NCBI GenBank assembly: GCA_026545225.1
Contig: CM048853.1
Coordinates: forward strand, 53,959,755-54,023,754
Origin: Cornus controversa
Taxonomy: Eukaryota > Streptophyta > Magnoliopsida > Cornales > Cornaceae
Direction: 5' to 3'
Length of the DNA stretch: 64,000 nt
Shown: positions 48,798 to 61,611 of the stretch, piece by piece
Numbering within the stretch: position 1 is the first letter of the stretch
Layout of the letters: every line of letters starts with the position of its first letter
The notes under the pieces: model-generated
The model's database searches: none
The model's input: the letters and a program-made list of their open reading frames with translations, nothing else
What the model was told of the DNA's origin: nothing
Translations under genes and position numbers: made by a program

Positions 48798-48954
48798 AAC
48801 GGAAGAAAAAGGCATTGATTCCTAATCTTTTCGTAGAAAAATAAATTTCTTGATTCTTGATCATAAAAATCATAATGTTCTTGAGTCTTTGATGATTGCA
48901 TGTTCTTGAGTTGAATGCATTAATGTTTTATGTTAGTTTGAATTTAAAGGATAT

Positions 48955-49510
48955 ATATTATTAAAAGTATGAAGGGATTTTTTTAGTTTTAGTATACTAT
49001 TTTTTTTATTTTTAAATTAAAAAAAATAAAATTACTCAAGCAAAACTATTTCTTTTTTTATTAACCCTTTCTTTTTATTTCTAATTTCTAAATTTACTAT
49101 TTTATTTAAATTATTTCTCAAGTAAAACCCTTTCCTTTATTATTAACCCTTTTTTTTTTGTTTCTAATTTCAAAATTTCTTTTTTATTTAAATTATTTCC
49201 CAAGCAAAACCTTTCCTTTTTTTATTAACCCTTTATTTTTATTTTTAATTTCTAATTTTTTTTTTATTTTAAATTATTTCCCAAGCAAAACTCTTTCTTT
49301 TAATTTTTAATTTCTTTTTTTATTTAAAAAAGAAAAATCCTTTTTCACAAGAGACCCTAAACACCTATAAAATCACTTTTCCTCTCCACTCTCATCAATA
49401 CGGCTCTCAGCGCAACTTTCTCGAATTTTATCAACAATTATTCGATTCGATTTTATCTCGACTTATATATGAGTTCTTTTATTTGATTTTTTTTTTTATT
49501 TCTAGTGATT
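48955..49510. repeat. AT-rich repeat module, copy 3
   Basis: It starts ATTATTAAAAGTATGAAGGG and has repeated 'cccaagcaaaaccctttc' words and the CGATTCGATTTTATCTCG end. It is the third member of the family at 41631 and 43235. Confidence 0.5.
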
Positions 49511-50940
49511 GTTTGCTAATAGCTAGGGTTTGACACAAAACGTTTCATCCACTCAATGAAGTGTAGGGCGGCTTACTGGAACTAAGGTTAGAGATCAGCA
49601 GTGTCATAATCCTTATATAAAGGATTCGCGTTTCAAAGGCTGCGTTAGGGTGTTGCACGTGGATAAAAATTAAAACTAATACATTCAACTACAGATATTT
49701 CAAATTGGTTTATATAACTGGCTGTGTCATCAATCAAATGAAGACTATTTTCTTGCTTTTAATGGTTTGAATTGATTGTGGGTCTATTGGCAGAATTCTG
49801 CGTGACTGGGTAATGCATTCATGATATGCTATGAAGGGAGCAGTTTATTAGTGACATGGTGTTAGAGTATGTGAAGGGCCTAAGCTTGAATCTCACTGCC
49901 CACCTAAAATCTATAATTATTAGATGGCGGTAAAATTTGATATTACGATTTTAGTGACTTGAGTTTTCAGAGGCAGTTGATTCTTAACAATCAATAGTAG
50001 AGACCTTGTATGGTTTTCAGTCTAGACCTATGATTTGAAAAATCAATTCAAGGAAAATTCACACAACCAGTTGTGATTCTTGTGAAGTCAATGATGCAAC
50101 TGGTGAGTGGTGAGTCATGATGCTGAGATTATTTTTTTATTAGAAGATATTAAATATTATAGATATTCAGATTATAAGCAAATAAAGGACTAAAAGTGTG
50201 TTTTGTAGCTGGGAACTTATCTCTCAATGTAAATATAAACAATCAGATGGCTGTGAACCATCTAATTAGTTTTATTTGCATTGTATTCTTTGTAATCAAA
50301 ATTCAGAGGATTTTATATTTATCGTAGAAAAATAGTGTGAGAAGATGCAGAACATGCAGTGTTCTATGAGTTTTTCAGTAAGTTTGGTTGTTTATTAAAA
50401 TTGGTACCACTTAATTTTACTACTTGTATATTATATTTTACAAATTAGTAGTAATTTTATTTCTTCTCTGTGTTTTATTTCTGCTCTGCATGAAGATGCA
50501 GACCTTGTATGCTTTTCTAATTTTATTTCTTTTCTCTGTTTTAATTTTGTATAGCTATGTAGTTTGGTTTCATTGTCTGTATTTCTGGTGCCTTTTTATG
50601 GCTTCTGCTGGCCACGGGGTTTCCATGACCTTTTTATGGCTTGTGGTTGTTAATTGTGATAAATATAGCCGTGTGTAGGTATAAATAGCAGGACTATCAG
50701 CAGTGACGGCTCAAACTAGAGGATCCAAGAACACCAAGTGGGTTTTCTCTAATCTCTGCAATTTACTTATAGGTACTGTTTTTCATACACTTAGAGTTCT
50801 AATTTGGTTGTACCAATTTCACTTGGACAAAAACAATAAAGATGGTTAAAATCCTTTTAGAAATTAAAATATTTATTATATTAATAGTTTTAAAATTCAT
50901 CTTACATAGATAATATATACTTGAGACCATTAAATAATAC
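49511..50940. other. Intergenic DNA between repeat modules
   Basis: Single-copy by eye. The 84-codon frame at 50424-50678 is Phe/Leu-rich and resembles no family. It is probably translated T-rich DNA. Confidence 0.4.
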
Positions 50941-50944
50941 AAGA

Positions 50945-51190
50945 AATTTGCCTTTTATTTTTTGTCTTTTGATACAACTGCTAGAAGTTTTTGTTTTATA
51001 ATAATTTTCGTTTATATATAATATGCATCTTTTTGCCCTCTGTTTTTTGACTTTTGATGCAACTGCTAGAAATTTTTATTTTATAATAATTTTAGTTATA
51101 TATAATATGCATATCTTTGCCTTCTGTTTTTTGACTTTTGATGCAACTATTAGAAGTTTTTGTTTTATAATAATTTTCGTTTTAGACCTT
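50945..51190. repeat. Tandem repeat, three units of about 85-100 bp
   Basis: Three units carry TTGACTTTTGATGCAACT (first unit slightly changed), then GCTAGAAGTTTTTGTTTTA and TATATAATATGCAT. The open frames on both strands repeat with the units. Confidence 0.85.
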
Positions 51191-51319
51191 ATGTTTTTTG
51201 GAATTAGAGGATGATCATTTTGTTTTAGAAGTTGATACCTATATATATGCCATGTTATTGCACCAAATTTCATGGCTTTAATTACACGGAAACTTAATTA
51301 TTTTTTTGTCTTTTCAAAC

Positions 51320-51631
51320 TACATACATAACCTATAATATAATCATATTTGGTATAGATCTTTTGTGCCTAATTCGGAATATTAATTGTAACAGAACATG
51401 ATTGGATTTTATATGCATAATGCACTTAGAGATATATAATTGATAATGGTTGTGTAATAAATAATATTATATTTTAAAAGTTTGTATTATGGATGAAAGT
51501 GAGTGAAGAAATAGAATTAGAAAAAAAAAAACTTATTTAAATAATATTATATTTTAGGAGTATGTGTTAAGAATAAAGTTAGTGAGAGAATAAATAGAAT
51601 TAGAAAAAATAACAATATATAAAAATTATAA

Positions 51632-51666
<35 letters not shown>

Positions 51667-52850
51667 TTTTAAAAATAAAAGACGGTGTGTTGAGAACTAC
51701 AAAGCACTGATACTCCAAAAAGAGTGTCGTGGCCGTATCAGACACGTATCCAATACGGATAAGGCCAAGATACGGCAGGATACGTGTCCGATACGGCTAA
51801 GAAATATCCAATTTTTTTAAATTATTTTTTGAATATCGGATACAGCTAGGATATGCAGGGGATACGACTATAATACGCGAGGATACGTCTGAGATACGAC
51901 TGTGATACTTTTAGGGACAAATTTGTAATTTTTTGTTCTATAAAATGGGTTGAGATTGTAATATTAAAAACTTTATTAATAAGAAAATAAAGATCATTTT
52001 ATAATAAAACAAAAATATTTTTAAAACCCTCAAGTAAGTGAGTTATTGTAAAAAATTATTAGAAAAGAAAGTGAATATCTAGATTTTAACTTCTTATATT
52101 TTGTATAATTACTTTAACTACATTCATTGTATGGTTAAAGAATAAAAATTAATATTTTATATATAATATTATATTTTTATTTATTTGACGTATTCTTGCC
52201 GTGTCTGTATCCTATTTTTTTGAGATTTTTTGTATCGCCTTATCCGTATCGTGTCGTATCTGTATCCCGTGTCTGTGTCCGTGCTTTCTTGATTGGGGAT
52301 GAAGTGTGAGAGAAAGAATAATTATAATTAGAAAAATTATAAAAATAAGAATTATAATTTTATTTATTTATTTTTTGAAATAGGAAGAATTTGTGTTAGG
52401 GATGAAGTGTAAACTAAATTGGAATTCTAACCTAATTAAGCCACTCTAAATGGATTTGAAATTCTTTAGACATTTAAGGAAAAAAAAATTCTAATTAAAT
52501 TAAATGATTTGAAACTCTGTAAATTATTTTTTCTAATCAAATTATTTAAAATTTAAAAATAGGAAGATTTTGTGTTAGGAATGAAGTGTAAAAGAAAGAA
52601 TAAATAGAATTAGAAAATTTGAAAAAGTATGAATTATAATATTATTTTTATTTTTTTTTGAAATAGGAAGAGTTTTTTTTAGGGATAATGTGTGAGACAA
52701 ATAATAAATAGAATTATAAAATAATACTTGGTGATTAAGATTTATGGAAAGATTATGTTTCTATGTATTTATTAGAATAAATATATAATAATAAAAAATT
52801 TAAACCTCTTTGTACTTTTAGTAATAGTGTGTGTGTATATATATATATAT
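51320..52850. repeat. AT-rich 'GTGTTAGGGATGAAGT' module, copy 2
   Basis: Collinear with 44,200-45,240 and interrupted by the TACG element at 51698-52292. It ends at TTTGTACTTTTAGTAATAG near 52,820. Confidence 0.6.
51698..52292 (+). mobile_element. TACG-rich element interrupting repeat module copy 2
   Basis: The sequence left (GACGGTGTGTT) and right (GGGGATGAAGTGTGAG) is continuous in the uninterrupted module at about 44,652-44,672. Ends are CTACAAAGCACTGATAC and the inverse of CAAGAAAGCACGGACAC. Flanking GTTGAGAA / ATTGGGGA could be a decayed 8-bp duplication. Non-coding. It is in the opposite orientation to 3404-3892. Confidence 0.7.
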
Positions 52851-53127
52851 ATCTTTGACTTTTTATTATTTTGATGATGAAATAATATAGTAATATAAAA
52901 TTAAAAGTTATATGCTAAAACTTATAAAATTATTATCTAAGTTTAATTTTTACTCTTGCTAAATGCTTTAAGAATCGTTATTGAAGCATCTCCTGCAATC
53001 AACATAGTTAAGAAGAACAATGGAAGAATATCCAACGAGCCGTCATTATAATGGATATGAGGTACATTATTACAACACTACATAAATGCTCATAAATTAT
53101 TGAACTAATTATTTTTTATAACATTTT

Positions 53128-53416
53128 AAGAACAATTACTTTGACATTGTGGGATGATCTTGCTGAGAATGAAGAAAATTTAATAATGAAGCTAATAAAC
53201 GAAAGACCTATTATCACAGTTACACATTTGCCAATCAACACATTCAAATGTAACTTATCACACAACATTGAGATTATTCATTTTATATTTTTTATTATAT
53301 ATAAATGAATATAAAATAAAAAATAATATTATATTTCAAGTTTGGGTCTTCAAATACAACCGGGATCTACATTACAAATTAACATGGAAATTGAAAGAGT
53401 CAAAGAATTACGATAT
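53128..53416 (+). pseudogene. Second RPA70-like fragment
   Basis: Two blocks match the first two of the 45.7 kb relic: TLTLWDDLAENEENLIMKL with ERPIITVTHLPI, then LGLQIQPGSTLQINMEIERV and KELRY. It stops abruptly at 53,416 where the satellite-like array begins. The remaining RPA domains are absent. Confidence 0.65.
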
Positions 53417-53419
53417 GTG

Positions 53420-55557
53420 TTTTCACATAAATAAAACATAACATTTGATTTTCACATTTTTTAAAGCTCATGTCTTCGAAGTTAAAGACTTTTTTCACAC
53501 ATTTAAAGTATTATTCCATATACTAAAAATATATACTTTTATTATTGTTTTTTCAAATTTTTTAGGAACATTTAGACACATCCAATAATTATTTTCACAC
53601 AAATAAAACATAACATTTGATTTCTAAATTTTTTAAGACTCATGTCCATGAACTTAAAGGCCCTTTCCACACATTTAAAATATTATTCCACACACTAAAA
53701 ATATATGATTCTTTATTTTATTTTATTTTCAAATTTTCAGAAACATTTAGACAAATCCAATAAGTGTTTCCAAACAAATAAAATATAACATTTGATTTTC
53801 ACATTTACTAAGAATCATGTCCACAAAATTAAAGGCCCTTTTTCACACATTTAAAATACTTTTCCACACACTTAAAGTAATTTATCACGCACTGAAAAAA
53901 ATAAATTTTTTATTTTTCTTCTTTCCAAATTTTTTAGTAACTTTTAGGCATATTTGAAGGATGTTTTTGAACAAATAAATCATAAAAATTTATATTCACA
54001 TTTTTTAGTTTCATTTCTACTCATTTTTCACATACTTATAGACCATTTTCACACATTTAAAGTACTTTCTCACATACTTAAAGTAACTTTTCATGCACTA
54101 AAAAAATATTTTTATATATTTTTTTCTAATTTTTTTAACAACTATTAGTCATATTTGAAGGATGTTTTTGCAAAAATAAATCATAAAAATTTATATTCAC
54201 ATTTTTTAGTCTGATTTCTACTCACTTTCACACACTTAAAGGACATTTTCAAACATTTAAAGTACTTTTCTACACACTTAAAGTAATTTTCAACAAACTA
54301 AAAATAAATAATTTTTTATATTCTTTATTTCCAAATTTTTTAACAACTTTTAGTCATATTTAAATAATGTTTTTGCACAAATGAATTATAAAAATTTATA
54401 TTCACATTTTTAGTCTTATTTTTACTCACTTTCCACACACTTAAAGGCCATTTTCACACAATTAAAGTATTTTTCCTCACACTTAAAGTAATATTTCATA
54501 CACTAAAAAAATATATTATTTTATGATTTTTCTTTCCAATTTTTTTAGCAACTTTTAGTCATATTTGAAGGATGCTTTTCCACAAATAAATCATAAGAAT
54601 TTATATTCACATTTTTTAGTCTCATTTCTACTCACTTTTCACACACTTAAAAGTCATTTTCACACATTTTCATTTCTACTCACTTTCCACACGCTTAAAG
54701 GTCATTTTCACACATTTAAAGTAATTTTTCACACTTAAAGTAATTTTTCATGCATTAAAAACTAATATTTTTTTATGTTTTTTATTTTCAAATTTTTAGC
54801 AACTTTTAGTCATATTTGAAGGATGTTTTTCCACAAATAAATCATAAGAACTTATATTCACATTTTTTAGTCTCATTTCTACTCACTTTTCACACACTTA
54901 AAAGTCATTTTCACACATTTTCATTTCTACTCACTTTCCACACGCTTAAAGGTCATTTTCACACGTTTAAAGTAATTTTTCACACTTAAAGTAATTTTTC
55001 ACGCATTAAAAACTAATATTTTTTTATGTTTTTTATTTTTAATTTTTTTAGCAACTTTTAGTCATATTTGAAGGATATTTTTGCATAAATAAATAATAAA
55101 AATTTATATTCACATTTTTAAATCTCATTTCCATTCACTTTCCACACACTTGAAAGCCATTTCACACATTTAAAGTAATTTTTTACACAGTTAAAATATT
55201 TTTTCACACACTAAAAATAAATATTTTTTATGTTTTTTCTTTCCAATTTTTTTTATCAACTTTTAGGCATATTTGAAGGATTTTTTGCACAAATAAATCA
55301 CAAAAATTTATATTCACATTTTTCAGTCTCATTTCTACTCAGTTTTCACACACTTAAAGTAATTTTTAACGCACTAAAAAAATATTTTTTTTCAATTTTT
55401 TTTAGCAACTTTTAGTCATATATGAAGGATATTTTTAAACAAATAAATCATAAAAATTTATATTCAAATTTTTAGTCTCATTTCTACACACCTTTCACAC
55501 ATTTAAAGGTCATTTTCACACATTTAAAAGGCCATTTCAACACATTTAAAATAATTT
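53420..55557. repeat. Satellite-like tandem array, units of about 170-250 bp
   Basis: About ten to eleven degenerate units each hold, in order, GGATGTTTTTGCACAAATAA, TTTATATTCACATTTTT, CATTTCTACTCAC, CACACACTTAAAGG and CATTTAAAGTA, ending with AGCAACTTTTAGTCATATTT. Anchor words lie near 53580, 53749, 53940, 54144, 54349, 54549, 54800, 55052, 55256 and 55403. The units starting 54,547 and 54,798 (period about 251 bp) are nearly identical and each contains an extra internal copy of TTTCTACTCACTTTCCACAC. The array is bounded by the RPA fragment on the left and copy C on the right. Open frames inside are repeat translations. Confidence 0.85.
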
Positions 55558-58470
55558 GAAAGATTGTTTGATTTAAGAAGGGAACTTTTATAAATTATAT
55601 TATTATGCGATTAAATTTACTTTTAATTATTATATAATATATTTTACATATATTTATAGTGTGTGTATATATATACCGTGTGTAATTTCAACACGAGAGG
55701 GAAAATACTTAGAGAGGGAAGTCAAGAGTTTCTACTTTAATAAAAAAAAGGTAATTATGGTATTAGAAATGTGAGAACCAAGTATTCTGTAATGTAGGGA
55801 CTATTTTGTAAATTTTATTTAGCAAAGAAAAAACTGGAGCGCCTCATATCATCAGTAGAGCGCATAAGTAGCCTTATAAAAATACATCGTGTTGTAGTAA
55901 TTATAAACATAACAAGATAAATGAGTATATGCGTTGGTTGTTCAAAAAAAATTATATATTTTTTTTGTTTTGGGCACCATATATAGAGGAAATGGCACAT
56001 TAGAATTTTGTGCTTGACTAAATATATATAGATATTATATTTAGACATCTTTTTTTTTTTTAATTATATTATCCCAATTAAGTTTTGTTATGAATTTACT
56101 CATTTATTGTCTAAAATTTTCACATATTCGCATTTTAGCATTCTGTTAAACGGATGGACTTGTTTAACTCGTTTAACTTAAATGGATTACACGACTCATT
56201 TAAGTTTAACAGGTCAACCCATGTAACTTATTTAATAAATGAATCATCTTCGTATCAAGGGTTACACGATCCATTTAAGTTAAACAGGGTTACACGATCC
56301 ATTTAAGTTAAACGAGGTTAAACAGGTCAACGAGTTTCAACTCGTGTAACTCGTTTCAAGGGTTTCTAATTGTGTTTGAATTGACTCATCTTCGTATCAA
56401 GGTTTCTAGTTGTGTTTGAATTGACGTTTTTAGCAGAAAAATCATTGATCGACCGATAACACAAGACTTGTCATTGGGTTAAAATTTTTGGGTTTGGGCT
56501 AGAAATATTGAAACACAAGACAAAATACTACCAAAGAGTGTCGAATATAGCACAATTTCTCTCAATGTTAACACTCCAACTATGATACTAGTTGCTTCCT
56601 TTTGATTGTAATAGACCAATAAATATATATAATGTAAAACTTCCATCAAATAAATAAAAAAGAATGAATCGTCATATGTTATTTTTAAAAATAAACACTC
56701 TAACCAAATTACAAAATTACTACAACAAGCTTCTTCCTTTTTTTAATAATACTTTAAAAATAATTACTCATTTTTACTAGGTCTACCATTTTTTTACACG
56801 ATTTACTTTGACGTGTATTATATATTTATTTTTATTTTATCTTCCAACATGTTATATAATGTATCAATATTCATTTATTTGATTGATTTAGTAAAAAATG
56901 AATAATCATTTTTTAAATAAAAAAATATTACTTATGCTAAATGGTCTTCAAGAATTCAATAAATTTCACAAAAATAAGTAAAATTCACTAAAAATTCGTC
57001 TCTATCAACTTCATTCGATAATCAATTATGTTATGTTATACCAATATGGGATTGATTATGTTCAATTGCGATCACGACCTTGCTTGCATGTGACTATTAT
57101 GTAACTGTCCCATTGCCATAAAAAAACCGAAGCATAAAATTATTTTATTTTCCAACATGTTATATATTGTATAAATGCTCGTTTATAAAGAGTAATGGTG
57201 TATGAGATTAATTAACAATAAATCAATTTTAAGACAAGATAAAGTTGAATTGAAGATTAATATAACACTTACAATTCAAATCATTAGTACAACCAAAGAT
57301 CTACACTAGCTTGCATGATTTATACATCAACTAATAGAATTTTTCAATTAAAATGTAAATAATCTACATAACATTGTACACATTTTATTCCAAGCTTTAC
57401 AATACATACATATATCTATCTCACAAATTCGGAAGATAACTAAATGGAATTGACTGATGATTACCCTAAAAGTGTGGATTTTGTTTTCGACAATCCGACC
57501 AACTTTCTACCTTTTCAGGATTTTTTTCTTCTTGTCGTCGATATGTAATATTGTATCTCCCTTCTAATATCCTGTTTCTATTTCTTATTCACTTTATGTG
57601 AATACACAACATCTAATTGCCATTGGGATTGAACCCGACTTTGCCCATAAAAGTAATAAGTAATAATAACAGTTACAGTGTCCCAAGATATATACTCCCT
57701 CCGTCCCATAATTTTAGTCCACTATTCCTCTTTGGGATATCCCAAAATATATGTTCATTTCCTAAAATGGATGTACTATCTTTTATATGATTCCTAAACT
57801 ACCATTTTCAAACTTCACAATCCTAAAAGTTGGCCCCACCATATAATAATAATACTAACTTTTAAACAATGACTAATATGTAAATTCATTCATTACCACA
57901 ATAAAAAATGGGTCCCACCATGAAAAGTTGGATTCCCCAAACATCCCAAGAATTATGGGACGGAGATAGTCGTATATAATTATTCTAATTAGTTAGACAT
58001 GTGTCTTAAAACTCAATTAGATTAATTGATGGGTTTAAACCATTTAATCTGAATATCCAATTTTATGAAATTAATTTTTTCTTTAGTGTCCTGAGGCATA
58101 TAGTATAGCATATTAGTTAAAGTAATATAACTTATACCACTCCTTTATTTTTTGTCAATAATACTTCAACATTAATATATATTAGAATGTTAATATTGTA
58201 TTAATGTCGAGAGATATTAATGAGGATGTAAAAAAAATGCTAATTCAATGAGATGTATACTTAATGTTTGTTTTCGATGCTCTATTATTTGAGTGAAATT
58301 ATTGTTCTTATTTAATTTTAAGGTAGTAAAAATTGTGTCATTTAATATAATTTATAACGTTTGTTTGTTATATTTAAAGGAAGGAAATATTATTGTAATT
58401 TAATTAATATTTTAAATTTATTTTAATAAATGATCCAAACTTTCAGTTTTGTAAATTAAATAATATTGTT
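55558..58470 (+). repeat. Copy C, older partial copy of the A/B duplication
   Basis: Collinear with 16,950-19,880 (unit A) and 31,910-34,850 (unit B), with more substitutions and indels. It begins at TTGTTTGATTT and ends at AAATAATATTGTTG. It lacks the A/B mariner MITE at 56,628, has its own at 57695-57969 and lacks the (TA)n tract. Near 57,245 it agrees with unit B (ACACTTACAATTCAAATCAT) where unit A has a deletion. No gene. Confidence 0.85.
57695..57969. mobile_element. Mariner/Stowaway-like MITE in copy C
   Basis: Ends CTCCCTCCGTCCC and GGGACGGAG, TA on the left, about 275 bp. It is the same family as the A/B element but at a different site. The A and B sites (near 19,365 and 34,338) are uninterrupted. 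Confidence 0.75.
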
Positions 58471-59455
58471 GCATTTTATACAAACAAAAGACAGTGATAG
58501 AAAAGTGAAGGAGCCTCTAACTAAATTCAAAGTGGATGCGCACACAAGAGACAAACTTCAATTCCTTATAGCAGCAACATATATACTTGAAAATGTGACT
58601 AGTAGGTGTCATAAATGGGTTGGATAATAATTCACCCATTATTATATAAAAGAAAACTATTTGTTCTTATATATATATGTGTATGTATGTGTGTGTCATG
58701 CTTATATGCTTATTGTTGCTTTGTCTGATAATAAACATTCCAGCTATCATGAATTTGAAAAGTAAGGTCATATTAATAAAATATCCAATACATATATAAT
58801 ATATATATTTTTATGAATACATATTAAAATTATGATTATTATTATTTTATTATTTTAAGTAAGCATTGATTCTTTGAATTAACATGACAAAAATCACAAT
58901 CGAACAATTCAATGAAAGTGCCCGATTTGATTAGGTCTTTACACTATATGATTTTATTTTTCTCAATTTTTTTGTTTGGTTATAAACCTTGTGCATTTTT
59001 GTCTTTACATGGTTATTATTATATTTTTTTGAAAAAAATTAACAAGATTATGTTGTATCCACTGTTCATACATATTTCAATGTCTATTCATGAAGAGGAC
59101 AAATTTATAAATTTTTTCTCCAAAAAGACAAAAAAAAATGGGTATGGGTCGGGTCTTTTATACGGGTCGAGTCTTATAAATGGGTCGAACCCATATTCGG
59201 GTCTGAATAATTTTTTATATCTTAAAGTTCGCACAAAAATAAAAATTAAAAAGTCGTCTTTAAAAGAGCAAACAAAAGTTTATTGACCCGATCATTTATG
59301 AAAATGTGTCGGGCTCTCTAAACAGGTCGAATATTATAAACAAGTCGGATTTGACGGGTCTTTTATATGGGTCGAATTTGACCCAATTTAACTAATTTGT
59401 GTCACAAGTTTATTTATTAAAAATTTTAAAGCATAATTAATGAAAGTCAAAAGAG
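58471..59455. other. Intergenic DNA passing into GGGTCG-rich repeat
   Basis: Single-copy AT-rich sequence to about 59,130, then degenerate GGGTCGGGT/TTATAAATGGGTCG words. The 124-codon frame at 58912-59286 starts in AT-rich sequence and ends in the repeat, with no family resemblance. Confidence 0.4.
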
Positions 59456-59899
59456 CAGGGGTGTCCAAGTTTAACAAAGTCGGTCACAAATTTTTAATCA
59501 GGTCGGGTTTGACCCATTTGTTCAAATTGAGTCAATTCGTTTGTTCGGATCAAATTGACCCGTTTTATCTAGGCATGGGGTTGTTTGACTAATTTGTGTC
59601 AAGTTAACTCATTTATTTGGGTTGGCCGACTAATCCGATTGAGTTAGTTCAAATATGAGTTGACGGGTTGACCCGACCCGTATTTGAACAACCTATATTC
59701 AACCATTTACAAACGGGTTGAATATTGATCACAACTCATATTTGATCCGTCCATATTCAACTCGGTTCGAACCGGTCCATTTTGCCACGCCTAGCTACTG
59801 TCGTGTTTAGTCGAGTCAAATATGAATTGACGGGATGACCTGACTCATATTCAATCCGATCCAAACTTGCTCAACCCGCCCAATTTGCCACCCCCAGTG
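59456..59899. mobile_element. hAT-like GACCCG/CGGGTT-rich repeat cluster
   Basis: It starts CAGGGGTGTCCAAG and ends with the inverse of CTGGGGGTGGCAAATTGG, a hAT-type end pattern. An inner pair (TAGGCATGGGG near 59,571 and GCCACGCCTAG near 59,788) suggests one element inside another. No matching 8-bp duplications were found, so borders are tentative. Confidence 0.4.
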
Positions 59900-59969
59900 A
59901 CGAGTAACTCTAGTCTGCACGGAAGCTTACCCGCAAATTACAAACTAGTCTAAAGAAAGTTAGTAGTTG

Positions 59970-60150
59970 GCCCCCGGCCCACTCGTCGGTCGAGCTCGAA
60001 AGTAACTTGAAGGTTTACAAACTCTCGGAGTCCACGGCCCACTCGTCGGTCGAGCTCGAAGAAAAAGCGAAGAAAAATCAAGAAAGTTACTGAAGGTTTA
60101 CAAACTCTCAGAGTCCTCTTCGGTGGAGCGAAGAAAAATCAAGAAAGTTA
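59970..60150. repeat. Local duplication upstream of the four-exon gene
   Basis: CGGCCCACTCGTCGGTCGAG occurs at about 59,976 and 60,034. GAAGGTTTACAAACTCTC occurs at about 60,009 and 60,093. GCGAAGAAAAATCAAGAAAG occurs at about 60,068 and 60,127. The units are interleaved and lie in the presumed promoter or leader. Confidence 0.75.
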
Positions 60151-60180
60151 CGTGAAGGAAGGTTTGGAGACTTAACTCGC

Positions 60181-60321
60181 ATGGAAGCTTCTTCGAAACA
60201 TGCTTTGCAATGTGGGTTACCGATCAAATTGGAGACTTCGTCTTTTCAGTGGTACACGACGATCACATCTCCGCCCAAAGCCCAAAGCGCAGTGTGGGTT
60301 TGTCATAATCGATCAAATTAA
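60181..60321 (+). CDS. Upstream open frame (46 aa) in the leader
   Basis: ATG at 60181 opens MEASSKHALQCGLPIKLETS and stops at TAA 60319-60321, 29 bases before the ATG of the next gene. No family is recognised. It may be an upstream ORF, part of a longer leader, or chance. Confidence 0.2.
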   Translation: MEASSKHALQCGLPIKLETSSFQWYTTITSPPKAQSAVWVCHNRSN

Positions 60322-60350
60322 CTGAAGAGATTCAAAATCAAGAGTTAACC

Positions 60351-61562
60351 ATGTTGCAACTTGCGTACGTCCTTCCCCATCCATTTCTCCAAGCCATCAC
60401 ATCGCTGCAGAAACTCAACATATTTGGAGTGTTTCATTGCTGTGCTGAGAGGTTTACGATATATATACAATATGCAATCGAGCAATCCGATGAACAGATT
60501 GATGCATAAGCAAAGTTCGAGCAATCCGCATTTGATGTCTATATCTGTGGAGCAGACATCACGTTCAAAGCAAATCTCCAAGACTTCACTACCAGCCTTG
60601 AAGGATGCCAAATAGTACACTTATCCATTCAACACGAATATACAGAGGTCACAACTGAAGAAAAAGGTATTGATTCCTAATTTTTTTTTTTTGTAGAAAA
60701 ATAAATTTCTTGATTCTTGATCTTAAAAATCATGAAGTTCTTGATCAGTCTTTGATGATTGCTGTTCTTGAGTCTTTGATGATTGCATGTTCTTGAGTTG
60801 AATGCATTGATGATTTATGTTAATGAATAAACTAAAACAAGGGTAGTTTGAATTTAACGGATATATATATATCACCCAAATTTATGTATCTTCGTCACCC
60901 AAATTTATGTTTTTGTGTGTGAGTTTGTAGACAAATATATATATTTATATACAAACTCTCACATACAAAAACTTAAATTTTGGGGTTTGAAATTTAAGTT
61001 AGCGGTCTTCCATTCTTACTCAAACGACGATATATAGCTGAGACCTGAGATTCAGTTTGGTACTGAAGTTATTTAAGATAGATATACACAGAGTCAGTGG
61101 ATTTGCTATAGTATATGCTTATATACGTAATACCGTGAGCGCACCTCCATTTTATGTGTATTTGAAGGATAGGGAACTTAGTAGTGAAATTCACTTTAAA
61201 TCAATAATCATCTAACTTACACTCTAAAATCAATAATCATAGCCATCATCAACATGGAAAAAATTAGCAATCACCTGGACTAAAATACGAACAGTCCTCT
61301 CTCTCTATATGTGTGTTATATTAGTGTATGTTATCTAGGTTTGTATAATTGATTTGGGCAATTACTTTCATCCTCATCTAAGAATGGCCTTTTATCCTTG
61401 ATATGGCAAAATGTTACCTTATTGTTTTAATTTTTTCCAGGTGTTGAGAGAATTGAACATGTTGACACCCAGGTCAACATGACCCACCAGCCTGTACTTG
61501 TGTATCCGCTTGTTGTGGGCATTCGAGCCCCACATTTCAACAGTGGGATAGTTAGAGGTGGA

Positions 61563-61611
<49 letters not shown>

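Noticed and set aside
53954-55415. Open frames in the tandem array
   Set aside because: They recur with the repeat unit and are translated satellite sequence.
53420-55557. CRISPR-like array
   Set aside because: The units are long, degenerate and contiguous without unique spacers, and the genome is a plant.
60345-60620. Minus-strand 91-aa frame over exon 1 of the four-exon gene
   Set aside because: It is antisense to the exon and has no splice support. The plus-strand reading has matching phases over four exons and a paralogue.
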